A stretch of DNA of 64,000 nt from Streptomyces gelaticus (lineage in GTDB: Bacteria > Actinomycetota > Actinomycetes > Streptomycetales > Streptomycetaceae). A program made the translations under genes and the position numbers. Of the stretch, positions 1 to 8,770 are shown piece by piece. The DNA lies in NCBI RefSeq assembly GCF_014649535.1, contig NZ_BMTF01000030.1, forward strand, positions 18,653-82,652. Direction: 5' to 3'. Numbering within the stretch: position 1 is the stretch's first letter; every line of letters starts with the position of its first letter. A model generated the notes under the pieces. That model saw only the letters and a program-made list of their open reading frames with translations, made no database searches and was not told where the DNA came from.

Positions 1-2
1 AA

Positions 3-1643
3 CGCGGCGACATCGAACGGGCCTTCGCGACGGCCCCCGTACAGATCGACGCCACTTACACCATCGGCGCCCTGCACAACCACCCCATGGAGCCGCACGC
101 CACGACGGCGCAGTGGGACGAGGGCGGGCACCTGACCGTGTACGACTCCAGCCAGGGCTCCACCAAGGTCCGCGACAGCCTCGCCACCGCGTTCGGGATC
201 CGGCCCCAGCAGATCACCGCCGTGTCCGAGCACGTCGGCGGCGGCTTCGGGTCCAAGGGCACCCCGCGCCCGCAGGCCGTGCTGGCCGCCATGGCCGCGC
301 GGCACACCGGGCGCCCCGTCAAGATCGCGCTGCCCCGCCGCCAGATGCCCGCCGTGACCGGTCATCGCGCCCCCACCGTCCAGCACGTCCGGCTCGGTGC
401 CGACCTCGACGGCACTCTCACCGCGGTCGGCCACGAGATCATCACCCACACCTCCACCGTCAAGGAGTTCGTGGAGCAGGCAGCCGTACCGGCCCGGATC
501 ATGTACGGCTCCGCCACCAGCCGCACCGCCCACCGGGTGGTCGCCCTGGACGTGCCGAGCCCCTCCTGGATGCGCGCACCGGGCGAGGCCCCGGGCATGT
601 ACGCACTGGAATCCGCCATGGACGAACTCGCCTCGGCCCTCGGCATGGACCCCGTCGAACTGCGCATCCGCAACGACCCGGCGAACGAACCGGACTCCGG
701 ACGCGCTTTCAGCAGCCGCGGCCTGGCCGCCTGTCTGGAGAAGGGCGCCGCACGCTTCGGCTGGTACGACCGCGATCCGCGCCCCGCGATCCGTGAGGAG
801 GGCCCCCTGCTGCTCGGCACGGGCGTAGCCGCCGCCACCTACCCCGTGTACATCGCCCCGTCCAGTGCCTCGGCGCACGCCGCCCCCGACGGCTCGTACC
901 GCATCCGGGTCAACGCCACCGACATCGGTACCGGCGCCCGCACCGTGCTCGCGCAGATCGCCGCCGACGCCCTGGGCGCCCCGCTGGAGAACGTCCGGAT
1001 CGACATCGGCAGCAGCGATCTGCCCGATGCCCCGCTGGCCGGCGGATCGTCGGGCACGGCCTCCTGGGGCTGGTCCGTGCACAAGGCGTGCACCCTGTTG
1101 CGGCGGCAGACGGGAGAGCGCACCGGCCCGGTACCCGCCGACGGGCTCACCGTCACCGCCGACACCCAGCAGGAGACCGCGGAGGAATCCCCGTACGCAC
1201 GCCATGCGTTCGGCGCGCACTTCGCCGAAGTCGCCGTGCATTCGAGGACCGGAGAGGTGCGGCTGCGCCGGATGCTCGGTGTCTTCGCCGCCGGACGCAT
1301 CCTCAACTCCCGTACCGCACGCTCCCAGTTCATCGGCGGCATGACCATGGGGGTCGGCATGGCGCTGACCGAGGCCAGCACCATGGACCCCGTCTTCGGC
1401 GACTTCACCGAGAGCGACCTCGCCTCCTACCACGTGCCGGCCTGCGCCGACGTGCCGGAGATCGAGGCGCACTGGATCGACGAGGAGGATCCGCATCTCA
1501 ACCCGATGGGCAGCAAGGGCATCGGCGAGATCGGCATCGTCGGTGCCGCCGCGGCCGTCGGCAACGCCGTCCGGCACGCCACCGGTATCAGACTGCGCAG
1601 CCTCCCGCTCACCCCGGACACGCTGCTGCCGTATCTCCTGTGA
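3..1643 (+). CDS. Xanthine dehydrogenase-family molybdopterin-binding subunit (5' end outside window)
   Basis: This is the C-terminal part of the large molybdenum subunit of a xanthine dehydrogenase/aldehyde oxidase-type hydroxylase. The frame is open from base 3, so the true start lies upstream; the internal ATG at 87 sits inside the conserved NHPMEPHAT segment and is not a start. Visible family motifs are GGGFGSKG (substrate/cofactor loop), the WMRAPGEAPG segment and the C-terminal NPMGSKGIGEIG block that carries the catalytic Glu. Such subunits normally work with a 2Fe-2S and an FAD subunit; those genes would lie to the left. The substrate cannot be told from the sequence (purine, aldehyde or N-heterocycle). 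No mate is encoded downstream, so this is probably the last gene of its operon. Confidence 0.9.
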   Translation, partial: RGDIERAFATAPVQIDATYTIGALHNHPMEPHATTAQWDEGGHLTVYDSSQGSTKVRDSLATAFGIRPQQITAVSEHVGGGFGSKGTPRPQAVLAAMAARHTGRPVKIALPRRQMPAVTGHRAPTVQHVRLGADLDGTLTAVGHEIITHTSTVKEFVEQAAVPARIMYGSATSRTAHRVVALDVPSPSWMRAPGEAPGMYALESAMDELASALGMDPVELRIRNDPANEPDSGRAFSSRGLAACLEKGAARFGWYDRDPRPAIREEGPLLLGTGVAAATYPVYIAPSSASAHAAPDGSYRIRVNATDIGTGARTVLAQIAADALGAPLENVRIDIGSSDLPDAPLAGGSSGTASWGWSVHKACTLLRRQTGERTGPVPADGLTVTADTQQETAEESPYARHAFGAHFAEVAVHSRTGEVRLRRMLGVFAAGRILNSRTARSQFIGGMTMGVGMALTEASTMDPVFGDFTESDLASYHVPACADVPEIEAHWIDEEDPHLNPMGSKGIGEIGIVGAAAAVGNAVRHATGIRLRSLPLTPDTLLPYLL

Positions 1644-1649
1644 CCTGGG

Positions 1650-1675
1650 CGGTCGCCCCCTGTGTTGCGCGACCG
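1650..1675 (+). terminator. Possible hairpin terminator after the molybdenum hydroxylase gene
   Basis: The 7-bp arms CGGTCGC (1650-1656) and GCGACCG (1669-1675) pair around a 12-base loop, 7 bases after the stop codon. There is no U-tract, which is common for streptomycete terminators. This is a modest hairpin and chance cannot be excluded in GC-rich DNA. Confidence 0.4.
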
Positions 1676-1791
1676 ATGGTGCCGGGTCACCCTGTGGAGT
1701 GACCCAGAAGTGACATCTGCTCACTCTTCGTGTTCGGGGGGTTGTTCAACGGGGCGAAGAAAAGTGAGCCTCGATGTGAGGAGCCTCGACG

Positions 1792-2295
1792 ATGACCGTT
1801 CCACTCGACCGGCACTATCTGGTCGAATTCAAGGTTTCGGCAGAGCGTGTGTCCCAGCTGCGGCGAATAATCGCGGCACACCTCCGCCACTGGAGTCTCG
1901 AACTCCACATCCGGCCGGTGTGCCGGGGTGTGGAGGAACTGCTGACCAATGTCCACCGGCACGTCGGTGACGACAACAACTGCGTCGTCGAACTCCGCTG
2001 GTCCGGGCGGCATCTCACGGTCTCCGTCGCCGACAACGGCTCCGAGATGCCCCGGCTGCTCAGCGCCGGCGGCGGTGGCCTGAGCCGGGTCATGGCCCTG
2101 AGCGACAGCTGGGGCACCTGCCGTACGCCCGAGGGAAAGGTCGTCTGGTTCACCAGGTACGCCGAGGAGCCCGACAGCGTCGGCCTGGCGCCGCTCCCGC
2201 CGCTGCCCGGTGTACGCGAGTTCCGCAGCCCGCCCGCCGTGGTCGCCGCCCCCGTCGCCGAGCCCGTGACGGCATCCGGCCCCGCTCTCGTCTGA
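1792..2295 (+). CDS. ATP-binding protein, RsbW/SpoIIAB-like (HATPase_c)
   Basis: A 167-residue stand-alone GHKL ATPase domain of the type found in anti-sigma-factor kinases and serine protein kinases. The N-box EELLTNVHRHV (about residues 46-56) and the G1 box VADNGSEMP (about residues 80-88) are clear, followed by a glycine-rich stretch and a GKVVWF segment that closes the fold. Streptomycetes carry dozens of these genes, most of unknown partner. No sigma factor or anti-anti-sigma gene is adjacent, so the target cannot be named. The ATG at 1792 follows a GAGG-like site about 9 bases upstream. The C-terminal 50 residues are Pro/Ala-rich and probably disordered. Confidence 0.85.
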   Translation: MTVPLDRHYLVEFKVSAERVSQLRRIIAAHLRHWSLELHIRPVCRGVEELLTNVHRHVGDDNNCVVELRWSGRHLTVSVADNGSEMPRLLSAGGGGLSRVMALSDSWGTCRTPEGKVVWFTRYAEEPDSVGLAPLPPLPGVREFRSPPAVVAAPVAEPVTASGPALV

Positions 2296-2471
2296 GCCGG
2301 GCCACCGGGACCGCAGGCTCCCGTACCGCTGAACACTTCTCCCTCCGGCGCGGACGGCGCCACGCCGCAGGCGCGGACCGCGCCGGCCGGGTGTCCGCCC
2401 GGCGGGGCCCGCGTTGCGGCGCGGCGTACGGCGCGGCACGGTCGAAGAACCGAGGCAAGGAGGACACGGCC

Positions 2472-3896
2472 ATGCCCATCGCGACGGTCAATCCCGCGAA
2501 CGGCGAAACCCTCAGAACGTTCGAAGCACTGGACGAGGCGGGGATCGAGCGGCGGCTCGACGCCGCCGACACCGCGTTCAAGCAGTACCGGACCACCGGA
2601 TTCGCCGAGCGGGCCCGCCTGCTGAACCAGGCCGCCGTGCTGCTCGACGAGGACCAGCAGGACATCGCGCGCACCATGACCACCGAGATGGGCAAACCCG
2701 TCAAGGCGGCCCGCGCGGAGGCCGCCAAGTGCGCCAAGGCGATGCGCTGGTACGCCGCCCACGCGGAGGAACTCCTCGCGGACGAGCATCCGTCCGCCGC
2801 CGATGTGGAGGACTCCGGTGCCTCCCGGGCCTACGTCCACTACCGGCCGCTCGGCGCCGTGCTCGCCGTGATGCCGTGGAACTTCCCGCTCTGGCAGGTC
2901 GTACGGTTCGCCGCCCCGGCCCTCATGGCGGGGAACGTCGGCCTGCTCAAGCACGCCTCCAACGTCCCGCAGACGGCGATGTATCTGGAGGGCCTGTTCC
3001 GCCGGGCCGGATTCCCGGCGGGATGCTTCCAGACCCTGCTGGTGGGGTCGGGGGCGGTCGCGGCGATCCTGCGGGACCGCCGGGTCGCCGCGGCCACCCT
3101 CACCGGCAGCGAACCGGCCGGCCGCTCCGTCGCGTCGATCGCCGGCGACGAGGTGAAGCGCACCGTCCTGGAGCTGGGCGGCAGCGACCCGTATCTCGTC
3201 ATGCCGTCGGCGGACGTCGCCAGGGCCGCCCGCACCGCCGTGACCGCGCGGGTGCAGAACAACGGGCAGTCCTGTATCGCCGCCAAACGGTTCATCGTGC
3301 ACACGGAGGTGTACGAGGAGTTCGCCGAGCGGTTCACCGTGGGCATGAGCGATCTGATGGTCGGCGATCCGATGCAGGAGTCCACCGACATCGGACCGCT
3401 CGCCAGCGAACAGGGCCGCACCGACCTGGAGGAGCTGGTGGACGACGCGCTCGGCCAGGGCGCGAGCGCGCTGTGCGGAGGCGGCAGGCCCGACGGCCTG
3501 GCCCCGGAACTGGTGCACGGCTGGTTCTACGCCCCCACCGTCCTCACCGGCATCACCCCCGCCATGCGCATCCACCGCGAGGAGACCTTCGGCCCCGTCG
3601 CCTCGCTCTACCGGGTCGAGGGGCTGGACGAGGCCATCGCGCTCGCCAACGACAGCCCCTTCGGTCTCAGCTCCAACGTATGGACCCGTGATCCGGACGA
3701 GGCGCGTCGCTGCGTACGAGATCTCCAGGCGGGCGGTGTCTTCTTCAACGGCATGACGGCGTCCCATCCCGCACTGCCCTTCGGCGGAGTCAAGCGATCC
3801 GGCTACGGACGCGAGCTCGCCGGGCAGGGCATCCGCGCCTTCTGCAACGCGACCACGGTCTGGTACGGCCCCGAGCCCGTCGACGCAGCGTCCTAG
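2472..3896 (+). CDS. NAD(P)-dependent succinate-semialdehyde-type aldehyde dehydrogenase
   Basis: A 474-residue aldehyde dehydrogenase of the GabD/succinate-semialdehyde branch, oxidising an aldehyde to the acid with NAD(P)+. The general base Glu sits in VLELGGSDP (E234) and the nucleophile Cys in NNGQSCIAAK (C268), 34 residues apart as in the family; the cofactor segment PWNFPLWQV is also present. The ATG at 2472 is chosen because AAGGAGGA lies 8 bases upstream; the frame stays open further upstream but without family homology. The gene is followed after 22 bases by phosphoketolase, so the two are probably co-transcribed. The exact aldehyde is inferred only from family resemblance. Confidence 0.9.
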   Translation: MPIATVNPANGETLRTFEALDEAGIERRLDAADTAFKQYRTTGFAERARLLNQAAVLLDEDQQDIARTMTTEMGKPVKAARAEAAKCAKAMRWYAAHAEELLADEHPSAADVEDSGASRAYVHYRPLGAVLAVMPWNFPLWQVVRFAAPALMAGNVGLLKHASNVPQTAMYLEGLFRRAGFPAGCFQTLLVGSGAVAAILRDRRVAAATLTGSEPAGRSVASIAGDEVKRTVLELGGSDPYLVMPSADVARAARTAVTARVQNNGQSCIAAKRFIVHTEVYEEFAERFTVGMSDLMVGDPMQESTDIGPLASEQGRTDLEELVDDALGQGASALCGGGRPDGLAPELVHGWFYAPTVLTGITPAMRIHREETFGPVASLYRVEGLDEAIALANDSPFGLSSNVWTRDPDEARRCVRDLQAGGVFFNGMTASHPALPFGGVKRSGYGRELAGQGIRAFCNATTVWYGPEPVDAAS

Positions 3897-3918
3897 AGCC
3901 CTTCGGCTGGAGACATCC

Positions 3919-6306
3919 ATGAGCAACGCCCCCGGTCCGGCAGCTCCGTCCGGCCCGTCCGACGAAGAGATCGCGGCACTCGACGCACACTGGCGGGCAG
4001 CCAACTACCTGGCCGTCGGCCAGATCTATCTGATGGACAACCCGCTCCTGACCCGGCCGCTCACCCGGGAGGACATCAAGCCGCGCCTGCTCGGCCACTG
4101 GGGCACCTCACCCGGACTGAACCTGGTGTACACCCACCTCAACCGTGTCATCAGGTCCCGCGGCGTCCAGGCCCTGGCCGTCTGGGGCCCCGGCCACGGC
4201 GGACCCGCCGTTCTCGCCAACTCCTGGCTGGAGGGCAGCTACTCGCAGACGTATCCCGACGTCGGCCGTGACGCCGAGGGCATGGGGATGCTGTTCAAGC
4301 AGTTCTCCTTCCCCGGCGGGGTGCCCAGCCATGTGGCACCGGAGACACCCGGCTCCATCCACGAGGGCGGCGAACTCGGCTACGCCCTCACCCACGCCTA
4401 CGGGGCCGCCCTCGACCACCCCGATCTGGTCGTCACCTGCGTCATCGGCGACGGCGAGGCCGAGACCGGACCGCTCGCCGCGTCCTGGCACTCCAACAAG
4501 TTCCTCGATCCGGTGCACGACGGAGCCGTCCTCCCGGTCCTCCATCTCAACGGCTACAAGATCGCCAACCCGACCGTGCTCGCCCGCCTTCCCGAGACGG
4601 AGCTCGACGCCCTTCTCCGCGGCTACGGACACGACCCCCTGTACGTCGGCGGCGACGAACCGCTCAGTGTCCACCGGGCGATGGCCGCCGCGATGGACCG
4701 GGCTGTCGACCGGGTCCGCGAACTCCAGGCCGCCGCCCGCACCGGCGGTGACACCGGCCGCCCGCACTGGCCGATGATCGTGCTGCGCACCCCCAAGGGC
4801 TGGACCGGCCCGGCGGAGGTCGACGGGGTGCCCATCGAGGGCACCTGGCGCGCGCATCAGGTCCCGCTGCCCGGGGTCCGGGACAGCGAGGACCATCTGC
4901 GGCAGCTGGAGGAGTGGATGCGCTCCTACCGGCCCGAGGAACTCTTCGACGCGTCGGGGCGGCCACGCCCTCAGGTGCTCTCCTGCGTGCCCGGGGGCGA
5001 CGCCCGGCTCGGCTCGACCCCGTACGCCAACGGCGGTCTGCTCCTGCGCGATCTGCCGATCCCGCCGCTGGACGCCCACGCCGTCGAGGTCGGCAAGCCC
5101 GGCACCGCGCTGCACGAGCCGACCCGGGTACTCGGCGGTCTGCTGGAAGCCGTCATGGCCGCGACCGCCGAGCGCCGGGACTTCCGCGTCGTCGGGCCCG
5201 ACGAGACCGCCTCGAACCGGCTCGACGCCCTCTACGGCGCCACCGCCAAGGCCTGGCAGGAACGGATACTGCCGACCGACGAGCACCTGGCCCACGACGG
5301 ACGTGTCATGGAGGTGCTCTCCGAGCATCTGTGCCAGGGCTGGCTGGAGGGATATCTGCTCACCGGCCGGCATGGCCTCTTCTCCTGTTACGAGGCGTTC
5401 GCCCACATCGTCGACTCGATGGTCAACCAGCACATCAAATGGCTCAGGACATCCCGCCGGCTGGCCTGGCGCCGCCCCATCGCCTCGCTCAACTACCTGC
5501 TCACCTCGCACGTCTGGCGCCAGGACCACAACGGCTTCTCCCACCAGGACCCGGGCTTCGTCGACCACATCCTCAACAAGAGCCCCGAGGTCGTGCGGGT
5601 CTATCTGCCGCCGGACGCCAACACCCTGCTCTCGGTCGCCGACCACGCGCTGCGCAGCCGCGACTACGTCAATGTGATCGTGGCCGGAAAGCAGCCCTCC
5701 TTCGACTGGCTCACCCTCGACCAGGCCCGCGCACACTGCGCGCGCGGGGCCGGTGTGTGGCAATGGGCGGGCACGGAGGACGGCAGCCGCGAGCCCGACG
5801 TGGTGCTCGCCTGCGCCGGCGACATACCCACACTGGAGACCCTGGCCGCGGCGGACCTGCTGCGCAGGCACCTGCCGGAACTTGCGGTGCGCGTGGTCAA
5901 CGTGGTCGACATGGCGCGGCTGCTGCCCCGCGAGGAGCATCCGCACGGGATGCCGGACTTCGAGTACGACGCGGTGTTCACCCGGAACACGCCGGTGATC
6001 TTCGCCTACCACGGCTATCCCTGGCTGATCCACCGGCTCGCCTACCGGCGCGCCGGCCACGCGCAGCTGCATGTGCGCGGCTACAAGGAGGAGGGCACCA
6101 CCACGACGCCCTTCGACATGGTGGTCCGCAATGACCTGGACCGTTACCGGCTGGTCATGGACGTCATCGACCGGGTGCCCGGCCTCGGTGTGCGCGCCGC
6201 GGCGGTACGCCAGGCGATGGCGGATGCCCGCACCCGCCATCACGCCTGGATCCGTGAACACGGCACCGACCTGCCGGAAGTGGCCGACTGGACCTGGAGC
6301 GGCTGA
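3919..6306 (+). CDS. xfp: Phosphoketolase (xylulose-5-phosphate / fructose-6-phosphate)
   Basis: A full-length 795-residue thiamine-diphosphate enzyme that cleaves xylulose-5-P (and often fructose-6-P) to acetyl-phosphate plus a triose or tetrose phosphate. The N-terminal segment WRAANYLAVGQIYL, the GPGHGGP loop, the cofactor motif GDGEAETGP (residues 177-185) and the SNYEAF-like region (here SCYEAFAHIVDSM) are all typical. A GGAG site lies just before the ATG. Acetyl-phosphate gives ATP through acetate kinase without oxygen, which fits the hypoxia-related genes further right, but the gene lies about 10 kb outside that island and has no recognisable box. No acetate kinase gene is in the window. 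Confidence 0.95.
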   Translation: MSNAPGPAAPSGPSDEEIAALDAHWRAANYLAVGQIYLMDNPLLTRPLTREDIKPRLLGHWGTSPGLNLVYTHLNRVIRSRGVQALAVWGPGHGGPAVLANSWLEGSYSQTYPDVGRDAEGMGMLFKQFSFPGGVPSHVAPETPGSIHEGGELGYALTHAYGAALDHPDLVVTCVIGDGEAETGPLAASWHSNKFLDPVHDGAVLPVLHLNGYKIANPTVLARLPETELDALLRGYGHDPLYVGGDEPLSVHRAMAAAMDRAVDRVRELQAAARTGGDTGRPHWPMIVLRTPKGWTGPAEVDGVPIEGTWRAHQVPLPGVRDSEDHLRQLEEWMRSYRPEELFDASGRPRPQVLSCVPGGDARLGSTPYANGGLLLRDLPIPPLDAHAVEVGKPGTALHEPTRVLGGLLEAVMAATAERRDFRVVGPDETASNRLDALYGATAKAWQERILPTDEHLAHDGRVMEVLSEHLCQGWLEGYLLTGRHGLFSCYEAFAHIVDSMVNQHIKWLRTSRRLAWRRPIASLNYLLTSHVWRQDHNGFSHQDPGFVDHILNKSPEVVRVYLPPDANTLLSVADHALRSRDYVNVIVAGKQPSFDWLTLDQARAHCARGAGVWQWAGTEDGSREPDVVLACAGDIPTLETLAAADLLRRHLPELAVRVVNVVDMARLLPREEHPHGMPDFEYDAVFTRNTPVIFAYHGYPWLIHRLAYRRAGHAQLHVRGYKEEGTTTTPFDMVVRNDLDRYRLVMDVIDRVPGLGVRAAAVRQAMADARTRHHAWIREHGTDLPEVADWTWSG

Positions 6307-6333
6307 CGCCGCCCCGGTTCCCCCGACGTGGGC

Positions 6334-6657
6334 TCAGCGGCCGACAGCGCGTGCCAGCTGGGCCTTCGTCATGTTCGACCGCCCATGGATGTTCTTCTTC
6401 CTCGCCTCTTCGTAGAGCTGGTCGCGGGTCGGCCCCTCCGCTCCGCTGCGGGAGCGCAGACCGCCGCGCCGCGAGGACGACATGTCCTCGACGGAGGTAC
6501 GGCTCGCCGTCCTCGACTCACCGGCGCGGGCGCGTTCCTTGTTGACCGTACGGGCCGCGATCTCCTCGGCCCGGTCCTCGCTGACCCCGCGCTCCTGCGC
6601 GCTCTCCTTGATGTGCTCGTACTGTCGCTGCCGCTTGGCGTCGGATCCGCGTGGCAT
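6334..6657 (-). CDS. Small Rho-N/LEM-like protein (often named plasmid stabilisation protein)
   Basis: A 107-residue, strongly charged protein. Residues 1-60 are rich in Arg, Glu and Ala (for example AQERGVSEDRAEEIAARTVN), and the last 30 residues form a small helix-extended-helix unit, TRDQLYEEARKKN followed by MTKAQLARAV, like the N-terminal domain of Rho termination factor. Close relatives are widespread in Streptomyces, usually single-copy chromosomal genes of unknown role despite their plasmid-stabilisation name. It is convergent with phosphoketolase (27 bases between stops) and starts at the ATG that reads from 6657. A nucleic-acid-binding role is an inference from the Rho-N-like fold. 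Confidence 0.8.
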   Translation of the reverse strand: MPRGSDAKRQRQYEHIKESAQERGVSEDRAEEIAARTVNKERARAGESRTASRTSVEDMSSSRRGGLRSRSGAEGPTRDQLYEEARKKNIHGRSNMTKAQLARAVGR

Positions 6658-6747
6658 GGTGCGCTCACCCCTCTCCGCGGGGCCTGCCCCGCCTCCCCGG
6701 GACCTGTCCCGGGGCCGGGCGGCCCCCTCCCCAGTCTCCCAGCGACA

Positions 6748-6784
6748 CCCCGGGCCCGCATGCCTGAGGCATGCGGGCCCGGGG
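6748..6784 (-). terminator. Strong perfect hairpin terminator
   Basis: A perfect 17-bp inverted repeat, left arm 6748-6764 and right arm 6768-6784, separated by a TGA loop. It lies 26 bases after the stop of the minus-strand baeRF-type gene, exactly where its terminator should be. A second weaker hairpin (8-bp arms CCCCGGGA and TCCCGGGG, 6695-6714) follows. Together they separate the baeRF gene from the Rho-N-like gene, so those two are not one transcript. Confidence 0.8.
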
Positions 6785-6810
6785 CGGCTTACGGCATCGA
6801 GCCGGTCGGT

Positions 6811-7926
6811 TCAGTAGCGCAGGGCCGCCGCGATCCGTCCGTACTCCGCGAGCGAGCCGTCCGGGAGAAAGACCACGTCGGCGCCGCTGTCCAGGGCGGC
6901 CTCGACGAGTTCGTCCACGATGTCCTCGCGGACCGTGCCGTCCGTGAGGTCCGCGGCCTCGCCGCTCACCGGTTCCAGGTGCTCGTCCGTCACCCGAACC
7001 GTCTGCTGGAAGTGCTCCTCCACCGCGACCAGTCCGGCCCGGCCCTCCCGGACGGCGGCCCACACCTCGTCGAGACCGCCGGCGAAGGCACGGCGGCCGC
7101 GGGCCTCGTCCAGCCTGCCGTCGATCTCGGCGGCGAACCGCTGCTGCCGCTGGTCGAGCGCCGGCCGCAACTCCTTGAGCAGTTCGCTCGGTGCCATGTC
7201 GGCGGGCGCCCCCTTGGTGACCCGGCCGACGGCCGATTTGGCGCCCTCCCCGACCTCCTCCAGCAGAGCGAGCGCGGGGGCGAGGCCCATCAGGTAGAGG
7301 GGGCGCGGGTCCGCGGCCAGCACCGCGCGCAGCTTCTCGTCGACCGTGCGCAGGAAGTTGCGCGTCTCCTCGTCGCTGAAGGTGCTCGGGGTGTCGCCGA
7401 TCTGCTCCTCGCGCTGCGGGTTGGGCGGCTCCTGCGGAGCCGTCAGCGGGAACCCGCCGTCCTGCTCCTCGCGCAGGGCGCCCGCCGTGCCGCTCCACAG
7501 GACGGCCCGGTCGGCCGACACGGTGAGCGCCCAGAACGGCCGGGCCTGCGCCTTCGCGGCGACCAGATTGCGGGTCAGATAGGTGTCGCTGAGCACCACT
7601 CGTTCGGGCGCGGTGCGTGGAAGCTGCCAGATCTGGTGCTCGTCGGCGGTGACGAGGAGCACCAGGGCGTCCAGGGCGCGTCGGGGGTCCACCTCGGTGA
7701 CCGCCCGGTCGAGTTGTTCCTTGAGCGCGGTCCGTGCCTCGCGGGTGACCGCGGGGTCCGCTTCCAGCCGCCCGGTGGCCTCGGCCACCAGGTTGCGCAG
7801 CCGAACGGCGTCCTGGGCGTTGTCCGGAGCGCGGCGGTGCGTCGGCATGGTCAGGGACAGGGCCGGATAGGGCTTGACCGCCCGCAGTTTCTGCAACAGG
7901 CCGGCGGTCAGGGCATCCGTATCCAT
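6811..7926 (-). CDS. baeRF-type (eRF1-like) protein, often annotated as chemotaxis protein
   Basis: A 371-residue protein of the bacterial archaeo-eukaryotic release-factor-like families. It shows the N-terminal sheet segment YPALSLTMPTH, a middle domain with DALVLLVTADEHQIW and the LYLMGLAPAL stretch, and a C-terminal eL30-like part ending DSGADVVFLPDGSLAEYGRIAAALRY. These proteins are suspected to act on ribosomes or in ribosome rescue; the function is not established and no GGQ catalytic motif is visible here. ATG at 7926 is preceded by GGGAGA, and upstream extension has no family resemblance. It is transcribed away from the lipoprotein gene across a 270-bp gap with an unusually AT-rich centre near 7980-8030. 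Confidence 0.75.
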   Translation of the reverse strand: MDTDALTAGLLQKLRAVKPYPALSLTMPTHRRAPDNAQDAVRLRNLVAEATGRLEADPAVTREARTALKEQLDRAVTEVDPRRALDALVLLVTADEHQIWQLPRTAPERVVLSDTYLTRNLVAAKAQARPFWALTVSADRAVLWSGTAGALREEQDGGFPLTAPQEPPNPQREEQIGDTPSTFSDEETRNFLRTVDEKLRAVLAADPRPLYLMGLAPALALLEEVGEGAKSAVGRVTKGAPADMAPSELLKELRPALDQRQQRFAAEIDGRLDEARGRRAFAGGLDEVWAAVREGRAGLVAVEEHFQQTVRVTDEHLEPVSGEAADLTDGTVREDIVDELVEAALDSGADVVFLPDGSLAEYGRIAAALRY

Positions 7927-8053
7927 CGTTCTCTCCCAGGGTTTTCGGCCGGAATCCGCTCCCGAGCGAAGCGGGTGAATTCGACGAGTCAATTCATACC
8001 TTTTGATCCTAATATGAGCGAGTTCTTCACTGTTGTTCCCGGACGGGCATGCG

Positions 8054-8200
8054 ATGTCCGCGCTCACCGTGTGGAAGTTCCAGTCGGCCGAGGGCGCGGA
8101 GGCCATGGAGACCTTGCTCAAGTCCCTTCTCTTTTCACGTCCCTGCCTTTGCCTGTCCCCCTTTCCCTTACGCCCTTCCGAGCAGACGGAGCGTCCGTGA
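8054..8200 (+). pseudogene. Truncated DUF1269-like gene (N-terminal remnant)
   Basis: A 48-codon frame starting at ATG 8054. Its first 24 residues, MSALTVWKFQSAEGAEAME and on to LLKSL, match the usual beginning of DUF1269-family membrane proteins, which start TVWKF...GAE...L. After that the sequence becomes unrelated (Cys/Pro-rich) and stops at 8200, overlapping the GTG of the lipoprotein gene. The glycine-zipper membrane region and the rest of the roughly 170-residue family are missing. I read it as a deletion remnant. It might still be translated and couple to the lipoprotein start through the GTGA overlap. Confidence 0.5.
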
Positions 8201-8763
8201 ACCCGATCAGTCCCCTGCGGCACGCCCTCGGCGGCCGCGCAGTCCGCACTCTGACCCCGGCCGTGCTGGCCGCGGTGATCATCGCCGGCACCGCCGCCTG
8301 CGGCGGCTCCGGCACCACCTCGACCGGCACGGCCAGGAGCACCCGAACGGTCTCCCCGGAACCGGCCATGACCCGGTCCGCGAGTCCCACCGGGCGTACT
8401 CAGCAGGAGTTCGCCGCCTCGGTCTCCGCCGCCGCCGAGCGCAACCGGCAGGAGGCGGTGAAGCAGCTCGAAGGTGTGCAGGGCCGGGGCAATGCGGTCA
8501 AGGACGTCTCGGTGACCGGGCAGCCGGTCGCGAAGTCCGAGGAGTTCCGCATCGCCCTCGTCCGCGTCACCAACCACACGGACAAGGTCGCCTTCTACGC
8601 CGTCAAGGTGGAATTCGTCGACGCGTCGGGGAAGGTGCTCGACTCCGTAGTGCTCGGCCTCCCGGACGTCCCGCCGGGACGGACCGTCAGCCAGCTCGCC
8701 AACAGCCGGAAGGCGGCCGGTGTCAAGACGTTCCCCCGGATCGCCCAGGCCGAGCGCAGCTGA
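8197..8763 (+). CDS. Putative lipoprotein, FxLYD-like
   Basis: A 188-residue secreted lipoprotein. The GTG at 8197 gives a basic N-terminus, a hydrophobic stretch (LTPAVLAAVIIAG) and a Cys at the TAAC lipobox, followed by a Ser/Thr-rich linker. The C-terminal 100 residues (EEFRIALVRVTNHTDKVAFYAVKVEFVD...GKVLDS) look like a small beta-sandwich of the FxLYD type found in other actinobacterial lipoproteins. The reading frame is open far upstream but only the GTG start gives a signal peptide. Function unknown. The short spacing to the next frame (7 bases) suggests the glutaminase-STAS gene once followed in the same operon. Confidence 0.75.
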   Translation: MNPISPLRHALGGRAVRTLTPAVLAAVIIAGTAACGGSGTTSTGTARSTRTVSPEPAMTRSASPTGRTQQEFAASVSAAAERNRQEAVKQLEGVQGRGNAVKDVSVTGQPVAKSEEFRIALVRVTNHTDKVAFYAVKVEFVDASGKVLDSVVLGLPDVPPGRTVSQLANSRKAAGVKTFPRIAQAERS

Positions 8764-8770
8764 CGGCCGG

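Noticed and set aside
2375..2388. GGACCGCGCCGGCC upstream of the aldehyde dehydrogenase as an OsdR-like box
   Set aside because: The right half does not mirror the left half; no real dyad.
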